Below, piece by piece: positions 53,784 through 61,698 of a stretch of 64,000 nt of DNA. The notes beneath the pieces are model-generated. The model did no database searches and was not told the DNA's origin. It saw nothing but the letters and a program-made list of their open reading frames with translations. Numbering within the stretch: position 1 is the first letter of the stretch; each line of letters starts with the position of its first letter. Source of the DNA: WSZJ01 sp964590435 (GTDB taxonomy: Bacteria; Planctomycetota; MHYJ01; WSZJ01); the NCBI GenBank assembly GCA_964590435.1, contig CAZPWT010000033.1:7730-71729 (forward strand), written 5' to 3'. The translations under genes were made by a program, and so were the position numbers.

Positions 53784-55136
53784 ATGGCTGAAGCTGCCAC
53801 CGTCTCCAAGCTCCGTGACATTTTCGAGAAGGACGAGATTTCCCTCGCGCAGGTGCTGGAAGCCCGTCGCGAAGCCTACGGCTCCATCGAGCGCCGCCAC
53901 GAACTGGCGCGCATCGTCGAGGGCAAGGATGTCGACCTCGAGAAGAAACTCGGGGACAACAAGGGTCTCTCGCGCAAGGCCGCCGGGCAGTGGATCCTCG
54001 GGCGCACGAAAGAAGCGCTGGAGTCGTTCTCCCACGTCCGGCCCTCCAAGGAATCGCTCTTCGTGTCGGCGCTGGCGGCGATCGACGCCAACGATGCGGA
54101 GAAGGCGCTCGAGCAGCTCGAGAAGCTCAAGGGCCAGGACCTCGCGGCGGGGGACGGCGTCCTCGTCGAGTCCGCGCGCTTCGAGGCGCTGGAGAAGCTT
54201 GGTCGGCACGAAGAAGTGATCGCGGCGATCCCGAAAGCGGTGAAGGCCCACGGGGAGCACCCGGACCTGCTCTGCCACGCGGGGCTGTGCTGCGACCTGA
54301 CCGGCGCCTACGCGGAGGCCGAAAAGCACTACGCGCGGGCCTTGGCGCTGAACCCGGACCACGAGCCGACGCTGTTCCGCCTCGCGTACAACCACGACCT
54401 CCGCGGCGAGGACAAGGAGGCGCTCGAAGTCTACGAGCGCCTGCGCCTCATCCGCCCGCCCCGGGTCGCGACGCTGCTCAACCTCGGCGTCCTCTACGAG
54501 GATCGCGGCGACTACCAGAAGGCCGCGGACTGCTACGAGCAGGTCCTCGACGTTTACCCGAATCACCAGCGCGCCCAGCTCTACTACAAGGACGCCCGCG
54601 CTTCCCTCGGCATGTACTACGACGAGGAAGCGAAGCGCAAAGAAATGAAGTGGGGCAAGCTGCTGTCGACGCCGATCGCGGAGTTCCAGCTTTCGGTGCG
54701 CAGCCGCAACTGCCTCGCGCAGATCAACGTTCAGTCGCTCGGCGACCTCGTCCGCAAGACTGAGGAAGAGCTGATGACGGTCCGGAACTTCGGCGACACT
54801 TCGCTGAAGGAGATCCGCGAGCTGCTGCAGTCGAAGGGGCTGCGGCTGGCGCGTCCGGGCGAGGCGGGGACGGAGCCGGCGCTGCCGTCGGATGTCCCGG
54901 CGCCGATGCCGGTCGTGGCGCGTCCGAAGGAAGACGTGCTGCAGAAGCTGATCGCGGAGTTCGAGTGGAGCGCCCGCGCGAAGAAGGCCCTGGAGTCGCT
55001 GGGCGTGAGCGTGCTGGCGGACCTGACGCTCAAGACCGAGAAGGAGCTTCTCGCGGTCAAGAACTTCGGGACGACGAGCCTGAACGAAGTAAAGCAGAAG
55101 CTGGCGCAGTACGGGCTGTCGCTGAAGGAAGGCTAG
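53784..55136 (+). CDS. TPR protein with two RNA polymerase alpha C-terminal-like domains
   Basis: A 450-residue cytoplasmic protein. Residues about 60-290 are TPR-like pairs (YAEAEKHYARALALNPDHEP, DYQKAADCYEQVLDVYPNHQ). Two copies of the alphaCTD helix-hairpin-helix fold follow: about 293-353 (AEFQLSVRSRNCLAQINVQS, VRNFGDTSLKEI) and about 384-448 (AEFEWSARAKKALESLGVSV, VKNFGTTSLNEV). They match the RpoA C-terminal domain, including the LS-R-NCL helix that in RpoA contacts UP-element DNA and activators, better in copy 1 than in copy 2. No RpoA N-terminal domain is present. It may bind DNA or transcription factors and compete with or bridge RNA polymerase; function is inference. It has its own promoter and a strong terminator. 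Confidence 0.88.
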   Translation: MAEAATVSKLRDIFEKDEISLAQVLEARREAYGSIERRHELARIVEGKDVDLEKKLGDNKGLSRKAAGQWILGRTKEALESFSHVRPSKESLFVSALAAIDANDAEKALEQLEKLKGQDLAAGDGVLVESARFEALEKLGRHEEVIAAIPKAVKAHGEHPDLLCHAGLCCDLTGAYAEAEKHYARALALNPDHEPTLFRLAYNHDLRGEDKEALEVYERLRLIRPPRVATLLNLGVLYEDRGDYQKAADCYEQVLDVYPNHQRAQLYYKDARASLGMYYDEEAKRKEMKWGKLLSTPIAEFQLSVRSRNCLAQINVQSLGDLVRKTEEELMTVRNFGDTSLKEIRELLQSKGLRLARPGEAGTEPALPSDVPAPMPVVARPKEDVLQKLIAEFEWSARAKKALESLGVSVLADLTLKTEKELLAVKNFGTTSLNEVKQKLAQYGLSLKEG

Positions 55137-55171
55137 TTCGGAGGCGGGAGTTCGGAGACGGGAGAAACGAC

Positions 55172-55203
55172 ACGGGGCGCCTTCGGGCGCCCCGTTTTCT
55201 TTT
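55172..55203 (+). terminator. Rho-independent terminator with UUCG loop
   Basis: A 10-bp stem (ACGGGGCGCC/GGCGCCCCGT) closed by the stable tetraloop TTCG, followed by TTTTCTTTT. Confidence 0.94.
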
Positions 55204-55256
55204 CACCGCGGCCCTCTTTCACCACCGACTCCCAGCCACCGACCACCAACCGCACT

Positions 55257-55285
55257 TTGCCTGACCCCCGAGGATAGCCGACAAT
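55257..55285 (+). promoter_or_regulatory. Candidate leaderless promoter of the prepilin peptidase gene
   Basis: TTGCCT (55257-55262), a 17-nt spacer and GACAAT (55280-55285), ending 6 nt before the ATG. No Shine-Dalgarno is present. Confidence 0.55.
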
Positions 55286-55291
55286 CACTCC

Positions 55292-56326
55292 ATGACCGCC
55301 GTCCCCGCCACCCCCGTGATGCCCGGCGTCCCCGACTGGTTCTGGATCGCGAGCGCGGCGGTCATGGGCGGCGCGATCGGGTCGTTCCTGAACGTCTGCA
55401 TCTACCGCATGCCGCGCCGCTGCATGACGATCTCGCACCCGCGGCACTCGCACTGCCCGCGCTGCGGCCACGCGATCCGCTGGTACGAGAACATCCCCGT
55501 CCTGTCGTGGCTGGTGCTGCTGCGCGGGAAGTGCGCCGGCTGCCGGATGCCGATCTCGCCGATGTACCCGTTCATCGAGGCGCTGACTGCCGGGTTCTTC
55601 GCTCTCGCGGCGATGCTCGCGGTCGAGGGCACCCCGGCGTGGCTCGAGGGGACCGGCACTGACTGGCTCCGCCCCGCCGTCGCGACTCCCGGCATGCGCC
55701 TCGCCTGGTTCGCGGTCGCCGCCTGGTTCATCTCCGGCCTCATCGTCAGCACCTTCGTCGACTTCGAGTTCCGCATCATCCCCGACCAGGTCTCCATCAG
55801 CGGCATGTGGATCGCCCCCGCCCTCTCGCTCGCCCTCCCGTGGCTCCACCGCCCGATCCTCCGCCTCCAGCCCTTCACCAACGTCGACTCCCTCCTCCCC
55901 CCCGCCTGGGGACACCTCGAGAGCCTTTTTGCCTCCCTCACCGGCGCCGCCGTCGCCGCCGGCGCGATCTGGATGGTCGGGTTTTTCGGGAAGGTGGCGT
56001 TCCGCAAGGAAGCCATGGGGTTCGGGGACGTGAAGCTGATGGCGTGGATCGGCGGGCTGCTCGGCTGGAAGGCGTCGATCTTCACGTTCCTGATGGCGTC
56101 CTGCCTCGGCGCCGGCGTTGGCGTCCCGGTCATGATCGCCAACCGGCTCACGAACGCCTGGCGCGCCGCCCGAGGCAAGCCGCCGATCCCGTTCGATTCC
56201 TACCTCGCCTTCGGCCCGTACCTCGCCGCCGCCGGCCTCGCGATGTTCCTCTGGTACCCCGCGATCGACGACTGGGCGTTCAACACGTACCCGAAGCTGC
56301 TGAAGCGCCTTCTCGGCGCCGCATAA
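55292..56326 (+). CDS. Prepilin peptidase (A24 family, PilD/GspO-like)
   Basis: Polytopic aspartic protease that cleaves, and often N-methylates, type IV prepilins and type II pseudopilins. In 344 residues: GSFLNVCIYRMPR after the first helix, a zinc site of two CxxC pairs (CPRC, CAGC), the first catalytic Asp in VDFEFRIIPDQVS and the second in GFGDVKLM, with about eight membrane helices. The presence of the Cys4 domain suggests the bifunctional form. Pilin genes are not seen in the window; the likely partner is the pilM/secretin cluster about 19 kb upstream. Confidence 0.95.
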   Translation: MTAVPATPVMPGVPDWFWIASAAVMGGAIGSFLNVCIYRMPRRCMTISHPRHSHCPRCGHAIRWYENIPVLSWLVLLRGKCAGCRMPISPMYPFIEALTAGFFALAAMLAVEGTPAWLEGTGTDWLRPAVATPGMRLAWFAVAAWFISGLIVSTFVDFEFRIIPDQVSISGMWIAPALSLALPWLHRPILRLQPFTNVDSLLPPAWGHLESLFASLTGAAVAAGAIWMVGFFGKVAFRKEAMGFGDVKLMAWIGGLLGWKASIFTFLMASCLGAGVGVPVMIANRLTNAWRAARGKPPIPFDSYLAFGPYLAAAGLAMFLWYPAIDDWAFNTYPKLLKRLLGAA

Positions 56327-56419
56327 CTCCGCATTTCGCTTCAGGCCGGCCCCCTCGCGCGCCGATGTTCCTGCAGAGCAGGCTCAAGTTCCGTCCGCCC
56401 ATTCCACAGGAGAGGGATC

Positions 56420-57079
56420 ATGCGCGCCTTTGCGAAGGCACTCGCCGTCGGCGCCCTCGGCCTCGCGGCCGCGGGGTGCTCCACCACCGAGCTCGAGGAA
56501 CAGGTCCGCGACCGCGACCAGGAAATCGCGACGCTTCAGCAGGACAACGCCGACCTCCGCAACCGCATCGCGGCGAAGGAAGGGTCGCTGCAGGATCTGC
56601 GGCAGCAGCTGGCCGAAAAACCGAAGGAAGTCATCGTCGAGAAGACCGTGACCGTCCCCGCCAAGCCCGCGACCGCGCTCACCGACGCCGGCTTCAAGGT
56701 CGACGAGCGCGCTGACGGCACCGCCGTCCTCCTCGAGAGCGGCATCCTCTTCGAGAGCGGCATGGCCAACCTCACGCCGGCGGGGAAGGAGTCGATCGCG
56801 AAGCTGGTGAAGGTGCTCAAGAAGGACTACCCGGGGCGGAAGATCCGGGTGGAAGGGCACACGGACAACCAGCCGATCCGGATCATGACGACGCGCGGCT
56901 TCAAGTCGAACTGGGACCTGTCGTATGGCCGGGCGAAGTCGGTGTTCGACGAGCTGTCGGCGGCCGGGGTGGCGAAGATGTGCATCGGCTGCTATGCCGA
57001 CACGCGTCCGAGGGCGGACAACAAGTCGGAGGCCGGCCGCAAGGAGAACCGGCGGGTCGAGGTGCTCCTGGAGAAATAG
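56420..57079 (+). CDS. OmpA/Pal-like peptidoglycan-binding lipoprotein
   Basis: A 219-residue lipoprotein: lipobox AAGCST (Cys20), a coiled coil (about 24-65, as in Lpp-like trimers), a Val/Lys/Pro linker, then an OmpA domain (about 105-219) with GILFESGMANLTPAG, VEGHTDNQPI, LSYGRAKSVFDEL and the final SEAGRKENRRVEVLL; the Asp and Arg that bind diaminopimelate are within these. It tethers the outer membrane to peptidoglycan. GGAG lies before the ATG at the expected distance. Confidence 0.93.
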   Translation: MRAFAKALAVGALGLAAAGCSTTELEEQVRDRDQEIATLQQDNADLRNRIAAKEGSLQDLRQQLAEKPKEVIVEKTVTVPAKPATALTDAGFKVDERADGTAVLLESGILFESGMANLTPAGKESIAKLVKVLKKDYPGRKIRVEGHTDNQPIRIMTTRGFKSNWDLSYGRAKSVFDELSAAGVAKMCIGCYADTRPRADNKSEAGRKENRRVEVLLEK

Positions 57080-57392
57080 CCTAGTCCCGGACGATGGTTT
57101 GGGGTTGCTGCGAGAGGAAAAAGCAACTTCAAGACGACGAACTTCAAGTAAGCGGCGAACTTCAAGACTGCAACTTCAAGGATTCCTGCGAAGGTGGTTT
57201 CCCTGATCCGCTGGGGAGTGTGCATCGCCGGCGTAGCTGCTCCGCCCGGCAGCCTTGAAGTTGTCTTCTTGTAGTTGCCGTTTACTTGAAAATTGAAACG
57301 TTGTAGTTGCTGTTTCTCCGGGCTGTCTGCGCCCTCGCACTCCCTCGCTACCCTTCCGCGCCTTCGCCAGCCTTTCCATGTAAACTCCCCCC
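57080..57392. repeat. 313-bp intergenic region with short-word inverted repeat
   Basis: AACTTCAAG occurs four times directly (57125, 57140, 57158, 57172), then inverted as CTTGAAGTT at 57254 and degenerate CTTGTAGTTG words at about 57270 and 57302. The block 57123-57148 is roughly mirrored at 57254-57278. No ORF with coding character lies here. TAAACT at 57381-57386 is the likely -10 of the next gene. Confidence 0.75.
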
Positions 57393-58127
57393 ATGCGCTT
57401 CGGCATCATCTCCGACATCCACGGCAACTGGGAGGCCATGCAGGCCGCCCTGGCGCGCCTCGACAAGGAGGGCGTCGATGAGATCGTCTGCCTCGGGGAT
57501 GTCGTGGGGTACGGCGCGGACCCGAAGAAGTGCGTCGAGGAGATCATGCGCCGCAAGATCGTCACGATCCGCGGCAACCACGAGCGGTACGTGATCGGGG
57601 AGATCGACGAAGCGCTGAAAGCCGACACGGCGAAGTCGATCGAATACACGCGGGCGCAGCTCAAGAACGAGGAGTACGTGGCGATCGAGGAGTGGCAGAA
57701 CCGCCTCCGCCACCCGGGAGGGTTCCTGATGTGCCACGGCTCGCCGCGCCACAAGGACGAGTACGTCCTCACGATCGACGCCGTGGTCGGCTCGCTGCGC
57801 GTCCTCCAGACCGAGTTCCCCGACACGAAAGTCGCCCTCCACGGCCATACGCACATGACGTCGCTCTTCGCCCCCGGCCAGGTCGTCAAGCCGATCCACA
57901 AGACGCAGGAGATCGCGCTCGACTTCTCGAAGGTCTACCTCCTGAACCCCGGGAGCGTCGGCCAGCCGCGCGACCGCAGCCCGCTATCCTCCTACATGAT
58001 CCTCGACATGGAAAAGCCGTGCGCCACGTACTTCCGCGAGGAGTACGACCTCAAGGCCGCGCAGGCGAGGATCCGTGAGGTCGGCCTGGCCGAGAAGTTT
58101 GCGGCGAGGCTGGAGACCGGGACGTAA
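57393..58127 (+). CDS. Metallophosphoesterase (YfcE-like)
   Basis: A 244-residue calcineurin-like phosphoesterase of the YfcE group. Metal-binding motifs in order: DIHGN (8-12), GDVVGYG, GNHER, CHGSP and HGHTH, all complete. Substrate is unknown; relatives act on phosphodiesters or 5'-nucleotides. The C-terminal 60 residues form the usual beta end (NPGSVGQPRD, YMILDM). TAAACT ends 6 nt before the ATG without a Shine-Dalgarno, so it is probably leaderless. Confidence 0.92.
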   Translation: MRFGIISDIHGNWEAMQAALARLDKEGVDEIVCLGDVVGYGADPKKCVEEIMRRKIVTIRGNHERYVIGEIDEALKADTAKSIEYTRAQLKNEEYVAIEEWQNRLRHPGGFLMCHGSPRHKDEYVLTIDAVVGSLRVLQTEFPDTKVALHGHTHMTSLFAPGQVVKPIHKTQEIALDFSKVYLLNPGSVGQPRDRSPLSSYMILDMEKPCATYFREEYDLKAAQARIREVGLAEKFAARLETGT

Positions 58128-58132
58128 GGCAG

Positions 58133-58165
58133 TGTTGAGGGGTGAGAATTGAGTGGTGAGTGACG
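58133..58165. repeat. Short-word repeat after the metallophosphoesterase gene
   Basis: Imperfect tandem TTGAG/GTGAG words (TTGAGGGGTGAG, TTGAGTGGTGAG). Noncoding, 33 bp. Confidence 0.6.
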
Positions 58166-58304
58166 GCGCGGTTCGAGCGAATGTGATGTGAGTCGAGGTT
58201 CGGGGCGGCCGGGCCAGCGATGGCCTCTCCTGCGCGGCGTTGCGCGGCATTGCGGCGGCGCTGGTGACGGATCACGACGACTGCTATTCCATTCCGGGGA
58301 CTTC

Positions 58305-58670
58305 ATGCCTCCCATCGGCGAATTCAGGTGCTCAGCGTGCGCGTTCGCGCTCCCCATCGGGAGGCTGCTGTACGTCGTGAACGCCGCCGGCGAGCGGGTG
58401 AAGGCCCCCCATCCCCTCGAGTTCGCGATCCTCCAGAACGTCTTCGGCCGTCAGCCCGCTCCTGAGGAGACGCGCACCCGGACAGGCTGGCTCGCCTTCT
58501 GCGTGTGCCCCGGGTGCCGCGCAACCTTCGAAGTCGACCTCGATCGCGAGGGCAAGAATTGCCCCGTTTGCCCGCAGAGCGCCCTTCTGGAAGGCGAAGA
58601 ACTCGAAGGAAAGCGCTGCCCGATCTGCGCGCAAGGCACTGTCAGCCGCCAAGTCACCGCCTACACCTAG
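58305..58670 (+). CDS. Small multi-zinc-ribbon protein
   Basis: A 121-residue protein with five Cys pairs: CSAC at the N-terminus, CVCPGC about residue 65, CPVC, and CPIC near the C-terminus, enough for two or three zinc ribbons. No further domain. ATG 58305 starts just before the first ribbon; the frame is open upstream to 58188 without features. The function is unknown; nucleic-acid or protein binding is typical of such ribbons. Confidence 0.65.
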   Translation: MPPIGEFRCSACAFALPIGRLLYVVNAAGERVKAPHPLEFAILQNVFGRQPAPEETRTRTGWLAFCVCPGCRATFEVDLDREGKNCPVCPQSALLEGEELEGKRCPICAQGTVSRQVTAYT

Positions 58671-58724
58671 CGCCAGGCCCGTGGCCGTACTCGCAACCCG
58701 CATCTCGCACCTCGCAACTCGGCT

Positions 58725-60101
58725 CTACCCCGGCGGCAAATTCGTCATCGTCACATGCACCCCCGGCATCTTCACGAGCTGCTCCTTCACCTGCTTCAGG
58801 TACGCCTCGATCTTCTCGTCCATCCCCGCCGGCGCCTGCACCGCCATGATCCGCACCCCCTTCGGCTGCGCCAGGATCGTGCTCTCCCGCGGCGTCAGGT
58901 CCCGGATGATCTCGTCGCAGTTCTGGTAGCGCTTCTCCCGCTCCTTCTCCAGCGCCTTCATCATGAAGCGGTTGAGGTCCTCGGGGACCTTGGGGTTGAT
59001 GTCGCGGGCGGGCGGGATCGGGTCGCGGAGGTGGCGCTTGAGGATGACGTAGGGGTCGGCGTCCTCGAAGGGGCACCGGCCGGTGGTCATCTTGTAGGCC
59101 ATGATGCCCAGGGAGTAGATGTCCGCGCGGCCGTCCACGGCCTTGCCGCGGACCTGCTCGGGGGACATGAACTCGGCGGTGCCGATGACTTCCTCGTTGT
59201 CGGACTGCTCGCCGGGCTGGTTGACGCGCGCGATGCCGAAGTCCATCAGCTTCACGTCGCCGGCGGGGTTGATGATGATGTTCCCGGGCTTGATGTCGCG
59301 GTGGACGATCCCGCGCTCGTGGGCGTACTGGAGGGCGCTGGCCGTCTGGCAGAGGATGTGCCGGCACTGGTCCCAGGGAAGCGTCGCGGTCTCAACCATC
59401 TTGGCGAGCGGCGTTCCCTCGACGTACTCCATGACGATGAAGATCGTCGCGTAGGCCGTCTCGGTGTCGTAGACCTTCACGATGTGCTCGTGGTTGAGCT
59501 GCGCGATGATCTGCGCTTCGAGGCGGAAGCGCTTGGAGAACTCTTCGTCCAACGACAGTTCGTGGCTGAGCATCTTGATCGCCACGGTGCGGTTGAGCGT
59601 GGTCTGGAGGCCCGAGTAGACGACGGACATCCCGCCGCGGCCGAGCTCGCCGAGGAGGCGGTACTTGCCGACCGTCTTGGACGACATGAGGTCGGACTCG
59701 CTGAGCCGGCGCGCGAGGATCTGCGTGAGGAACTTCGACACGCCCGGGTGCGTCTTCGTGAGCGCCGCGAACGTTTCCTTGTCGAGGATGATGCACTCGG
59801 TCGGCCCGTCGGCGAGCACGTCCGCCGACCGCGGGTCGCCGGTCATCAGCGCCATCTCGCCGAAGACTTCGCCCGGCCCCAGCGACGCGACGAACTTCTC
59901 GCGCCCCTGCGAGTCCAGGATCGGGATGCGCACAGCGCCGTTGTACACGATGTACATCGCGTCCCCCGGCTCGCCCCGCCGGATGATCGCGTCGTTCGCG
60001 GCGTACTTCTTCGTCCTCACCAGCGGCCCCAGCCGGTCGAACGACGCCGGGCTCAGGGACGAAAACACGTCCAGGGACTTCAGGAAGCTGATCGCGCTCA
60101 T
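58725..60101 (-). CDS. Cytoplasmic Ser/Thr kinase with N-terminal cyclic-nucleotide-binding domain
   Basis: A 458-residue soluble protein. Residues about 8-125 form a cNMP-binding (CAP/PKA regulatory) domain: GEPGDAMYIVYNGAVRI, ASLGPGEVFGEMALMTGDPR, where FGEMAL and the following Arg-Ser-Ala form the phosphate-binding cassette. The kinase domain (about 145-415) has GRGGMSVVYSG, VAIKML, HRDIKPGN, MDFGIAR and AEFMSPEQ. A charged C-terminal helix and short tail follow. No membrane helix. Layout recalls eukaryotic PKG, with sensor and kinase in one chain. TACAAT lies 8 nt before the ATG. It converges on the zinc-ribbon gene. Confidence 0.92.
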   Translation of the reverse strand: MSAISFLKSLDVFSSLSPASFDRLGPLVRTKKYAANDAIIRRGEPGDAMYIVYNGAVRIPILDSQGREKFVASLGPGEVFGEMALMTGDPRSADVLADGPTECIILDKETFAALTKTHPGVSKFLTQILARRLSESDLMSSKTVGKYRLLGELGRGGMSVVYSGLQTTLNRTVAIKMLSHELSLDEEFSKRFRLEAQIIAQLNHEHIVKVYDTETAYATIFIVMEYVEGTPLAKMVETATLPWDQCRHILCQTASALQYAHERGIVHRDIKPGNIIINPAGDVKLMDFGIARVNQPGEQSDNEEVIGTAEFMSPEQVRGKAVDGRADIYSLGIMAYKMTTGRCPFEDADPYVILKRHLRDPIPPARDINPKVPEDLNRFMMKALEKEREKRYQNCDEIIRDLTPRESTILAQPKGVRIMAVQAPAGMDEKIEAYLKQVKEQLVKMPGVHVTMTNLPPG

Positions 60102-60392
60102 GGGTGCGGATTGTAGCGGCGGGGAAGGGGGGAGACGCGAGATTTGAGCAGCGGTCCTGAGCCGGGCCGGTCGCCGGCCAGAATCATGGCCCTCGCGGCG
60201 GGGAGCGCGGTTCCGAAGTGCCTTGTTTCCGCTGGAGGAAGGGTGTTGCCTGAGCCGGCGGGTTCGACGCGGCTGGGGAGCGGTTCGCGGGAAGGAGGGT
60301 GGCCACCAAGGACTTTCCGGCGCGCATGGGAGGTCATTGGGTCGCTGCCGGCAATAGATCGCGCTGCCGCTGAACGACCCGGCTTCAGAACT
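60102..60392. other. Intergenic region, 291 bp
   Basis: Separates the cNMP-kinase start from the stop of the HEAT-like protein. The kinase promoter (ATTGTA on the plus strand at 60110-60115) lies at the left end. The rest is GC-rich with open frames but no coding signature, repeat or RNA structure that I can recognise. Composition changes to lower GC at its right side. Confidence 0.4.
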
Positions 60393-61688
60393 CTATCGCT
60401 GTCGAGCGCGCAGCACGAGCGCGAGTATCACCGCTGCACCTAGAGCGGCCGTTCCCAGGAGAACGCCTGTCTGGTTTGACCCTGCCGGCGTACTATCGTG
60501 AGCCGGACGCGCGGATTTTCCAGGAATTGAATTCTGCTTCTGGGACCGCTGAGATGAAGCCGGAACCGGGGCTGGCTCTTGCGGCCCCGCGGGCCGCGGT
60601 TGGATGGCTGGAGGAGTGTCTCTGGCCCCGTCCAGCTCACCCGCGGTCGACCATCCGAATCGCTCGTCAATTCTCGACTTGAGCGCGGTGATTGCAGACT
60701 CCGACACCACCCCCGCCTTTCGGAGGGCCGAGTACGCGGTCTCAAGATTTCCGGCATCCGCCTCCAGCTCGAACCTGAGCACCTTTTCTATGTAGGTTTG
60801 AATGGCAGCAGAGGCTTGCGATTTTCGCCAATCGTCTAGACTCCCGCTGTTCTCCAGGAACTTGAGGATGACCCGGGAACCGAAAAGATCGTCTAGCGTT
60901 GCGAGGTCCGTGAGCAGGGCTCGGAAGGTGTCGGCGTCCCTGCTCGCCACCCGGCACAGGATTGCATACCCATCCGCCGAACGAGTGCCCTCGTACCGGT
61001 CTTCAGGAGTTGTTTCGCCATGGCTGAGTCGAAGGCCGTACTGGATGGCTTCTCGGTCGTCGCCAGCGTCTGCGAGGAGCATCGCAGCGGCCACCCTGTC
61101 GCCGGTGTCCTCACCGGGGTTTGACAGAATTGCCCTGAGTGCCGCAAGTACCTCAAGATCTTCATGATGGCCGAGACTGCCCAGAAGCTCCAGCCGAACT
61201 CCTGCGGGAGTGTCCGATCGAAAGGCGAGAGACCTAAGTTCCGAACGGCCCGACGTTTCGCCCAATTCTGATCTGAGGCACAAGATCGGAGCGAGAACGT
61301 GGAGATCGGCCGGCCCCTGGAAAGCGCTCGTGCTGAATTTGGAGAGAACTTGGATGATGTCAGCAGAGTCTCCGTCCACCTCAGCCTGCGAGATCTTCCG
61401 CAATGCACTACAAGCTCGCCTCGCGCGAGCCTGGTTCTCAGGAGCCGAGTTGCCCAAGGATTCGCGTAGTTCCTTTTCCAGGTGATCGACTGCCGCTCTC
61501 CGCAGATCCGCCTGGCTTGTCCCACCTCGATGCGTCGCCGCTGAGGCGAGATACGTCTCCACGATGCCTTCCGTCGAAGGCTCCTCGGCCGAGCCGACTC
61601 GTGTGGCGCACACCAACAGCGCGATGATCTTCGCCAGCGCGAGGTAGAATCGTAGGCACCACTTTCGATGCATGGGCGACGGCCTCAT
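60393..61688 (-). CDS. Exported HEAT-like repeat protein with C-terminal membrane anchor
   Basis: A 431-residue protein from ATG 61688 (an alternative ATG is at 61673). An N-terminal signal helix (YLALAKIIALLVCATRVGSA) precedes helical repeats of HEAT or armadillo type (about 60-310, e.g. GVRLELLGSLGHHEDLEVLA), a Pro/Ser/Gln-rich linker and a C-terminal membrane helix (VLLGTAALGAAVILALVL) with a short basic tail. It thus faces the periplasm, held at its C-terminus. Family not assigned. It follows the deacetylase by 10 bp on the same strand and shares its lower GC content. Confidence 0.7.
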   Translation of the reverse strand: MRPSPMHRKWCLRFYLALAKIIALLVCATRVGSAEEPSTEGIVETYLASAATHRGGTSQADLRRAAVDHLEKELRESLGNSAPENQARARRACSALRKISQAEVDGDSADIIQVLSKFSTSAFQGPADLHVLAPILCLRSELGETSGRSELRSLAFRSDTPAGVRLELLGSLGHHEDLEVLAALRAILSNPGEDTGDRVAAAMLLADAGDDREAIQYGLRLSHGETTPEDRYEGTRSADGYAILCRVASRDADTFRALLTDLATLDDLFGSRVILKFLENSGSLDDWRKSQASAAIQTYIEKVLRFELEADAGNLETAYSALRKAGVVSESAITALKSRIDERFGWSTAGELDGARDTPPAIQPRPAGPQEPAPVPASSQRSQKQNSIPGKSARPAHDSTPAGSNQTGVLLGTAALGAAVILALVLRARQR

Positions 61689-61698
61689 GGCTGCGCTG

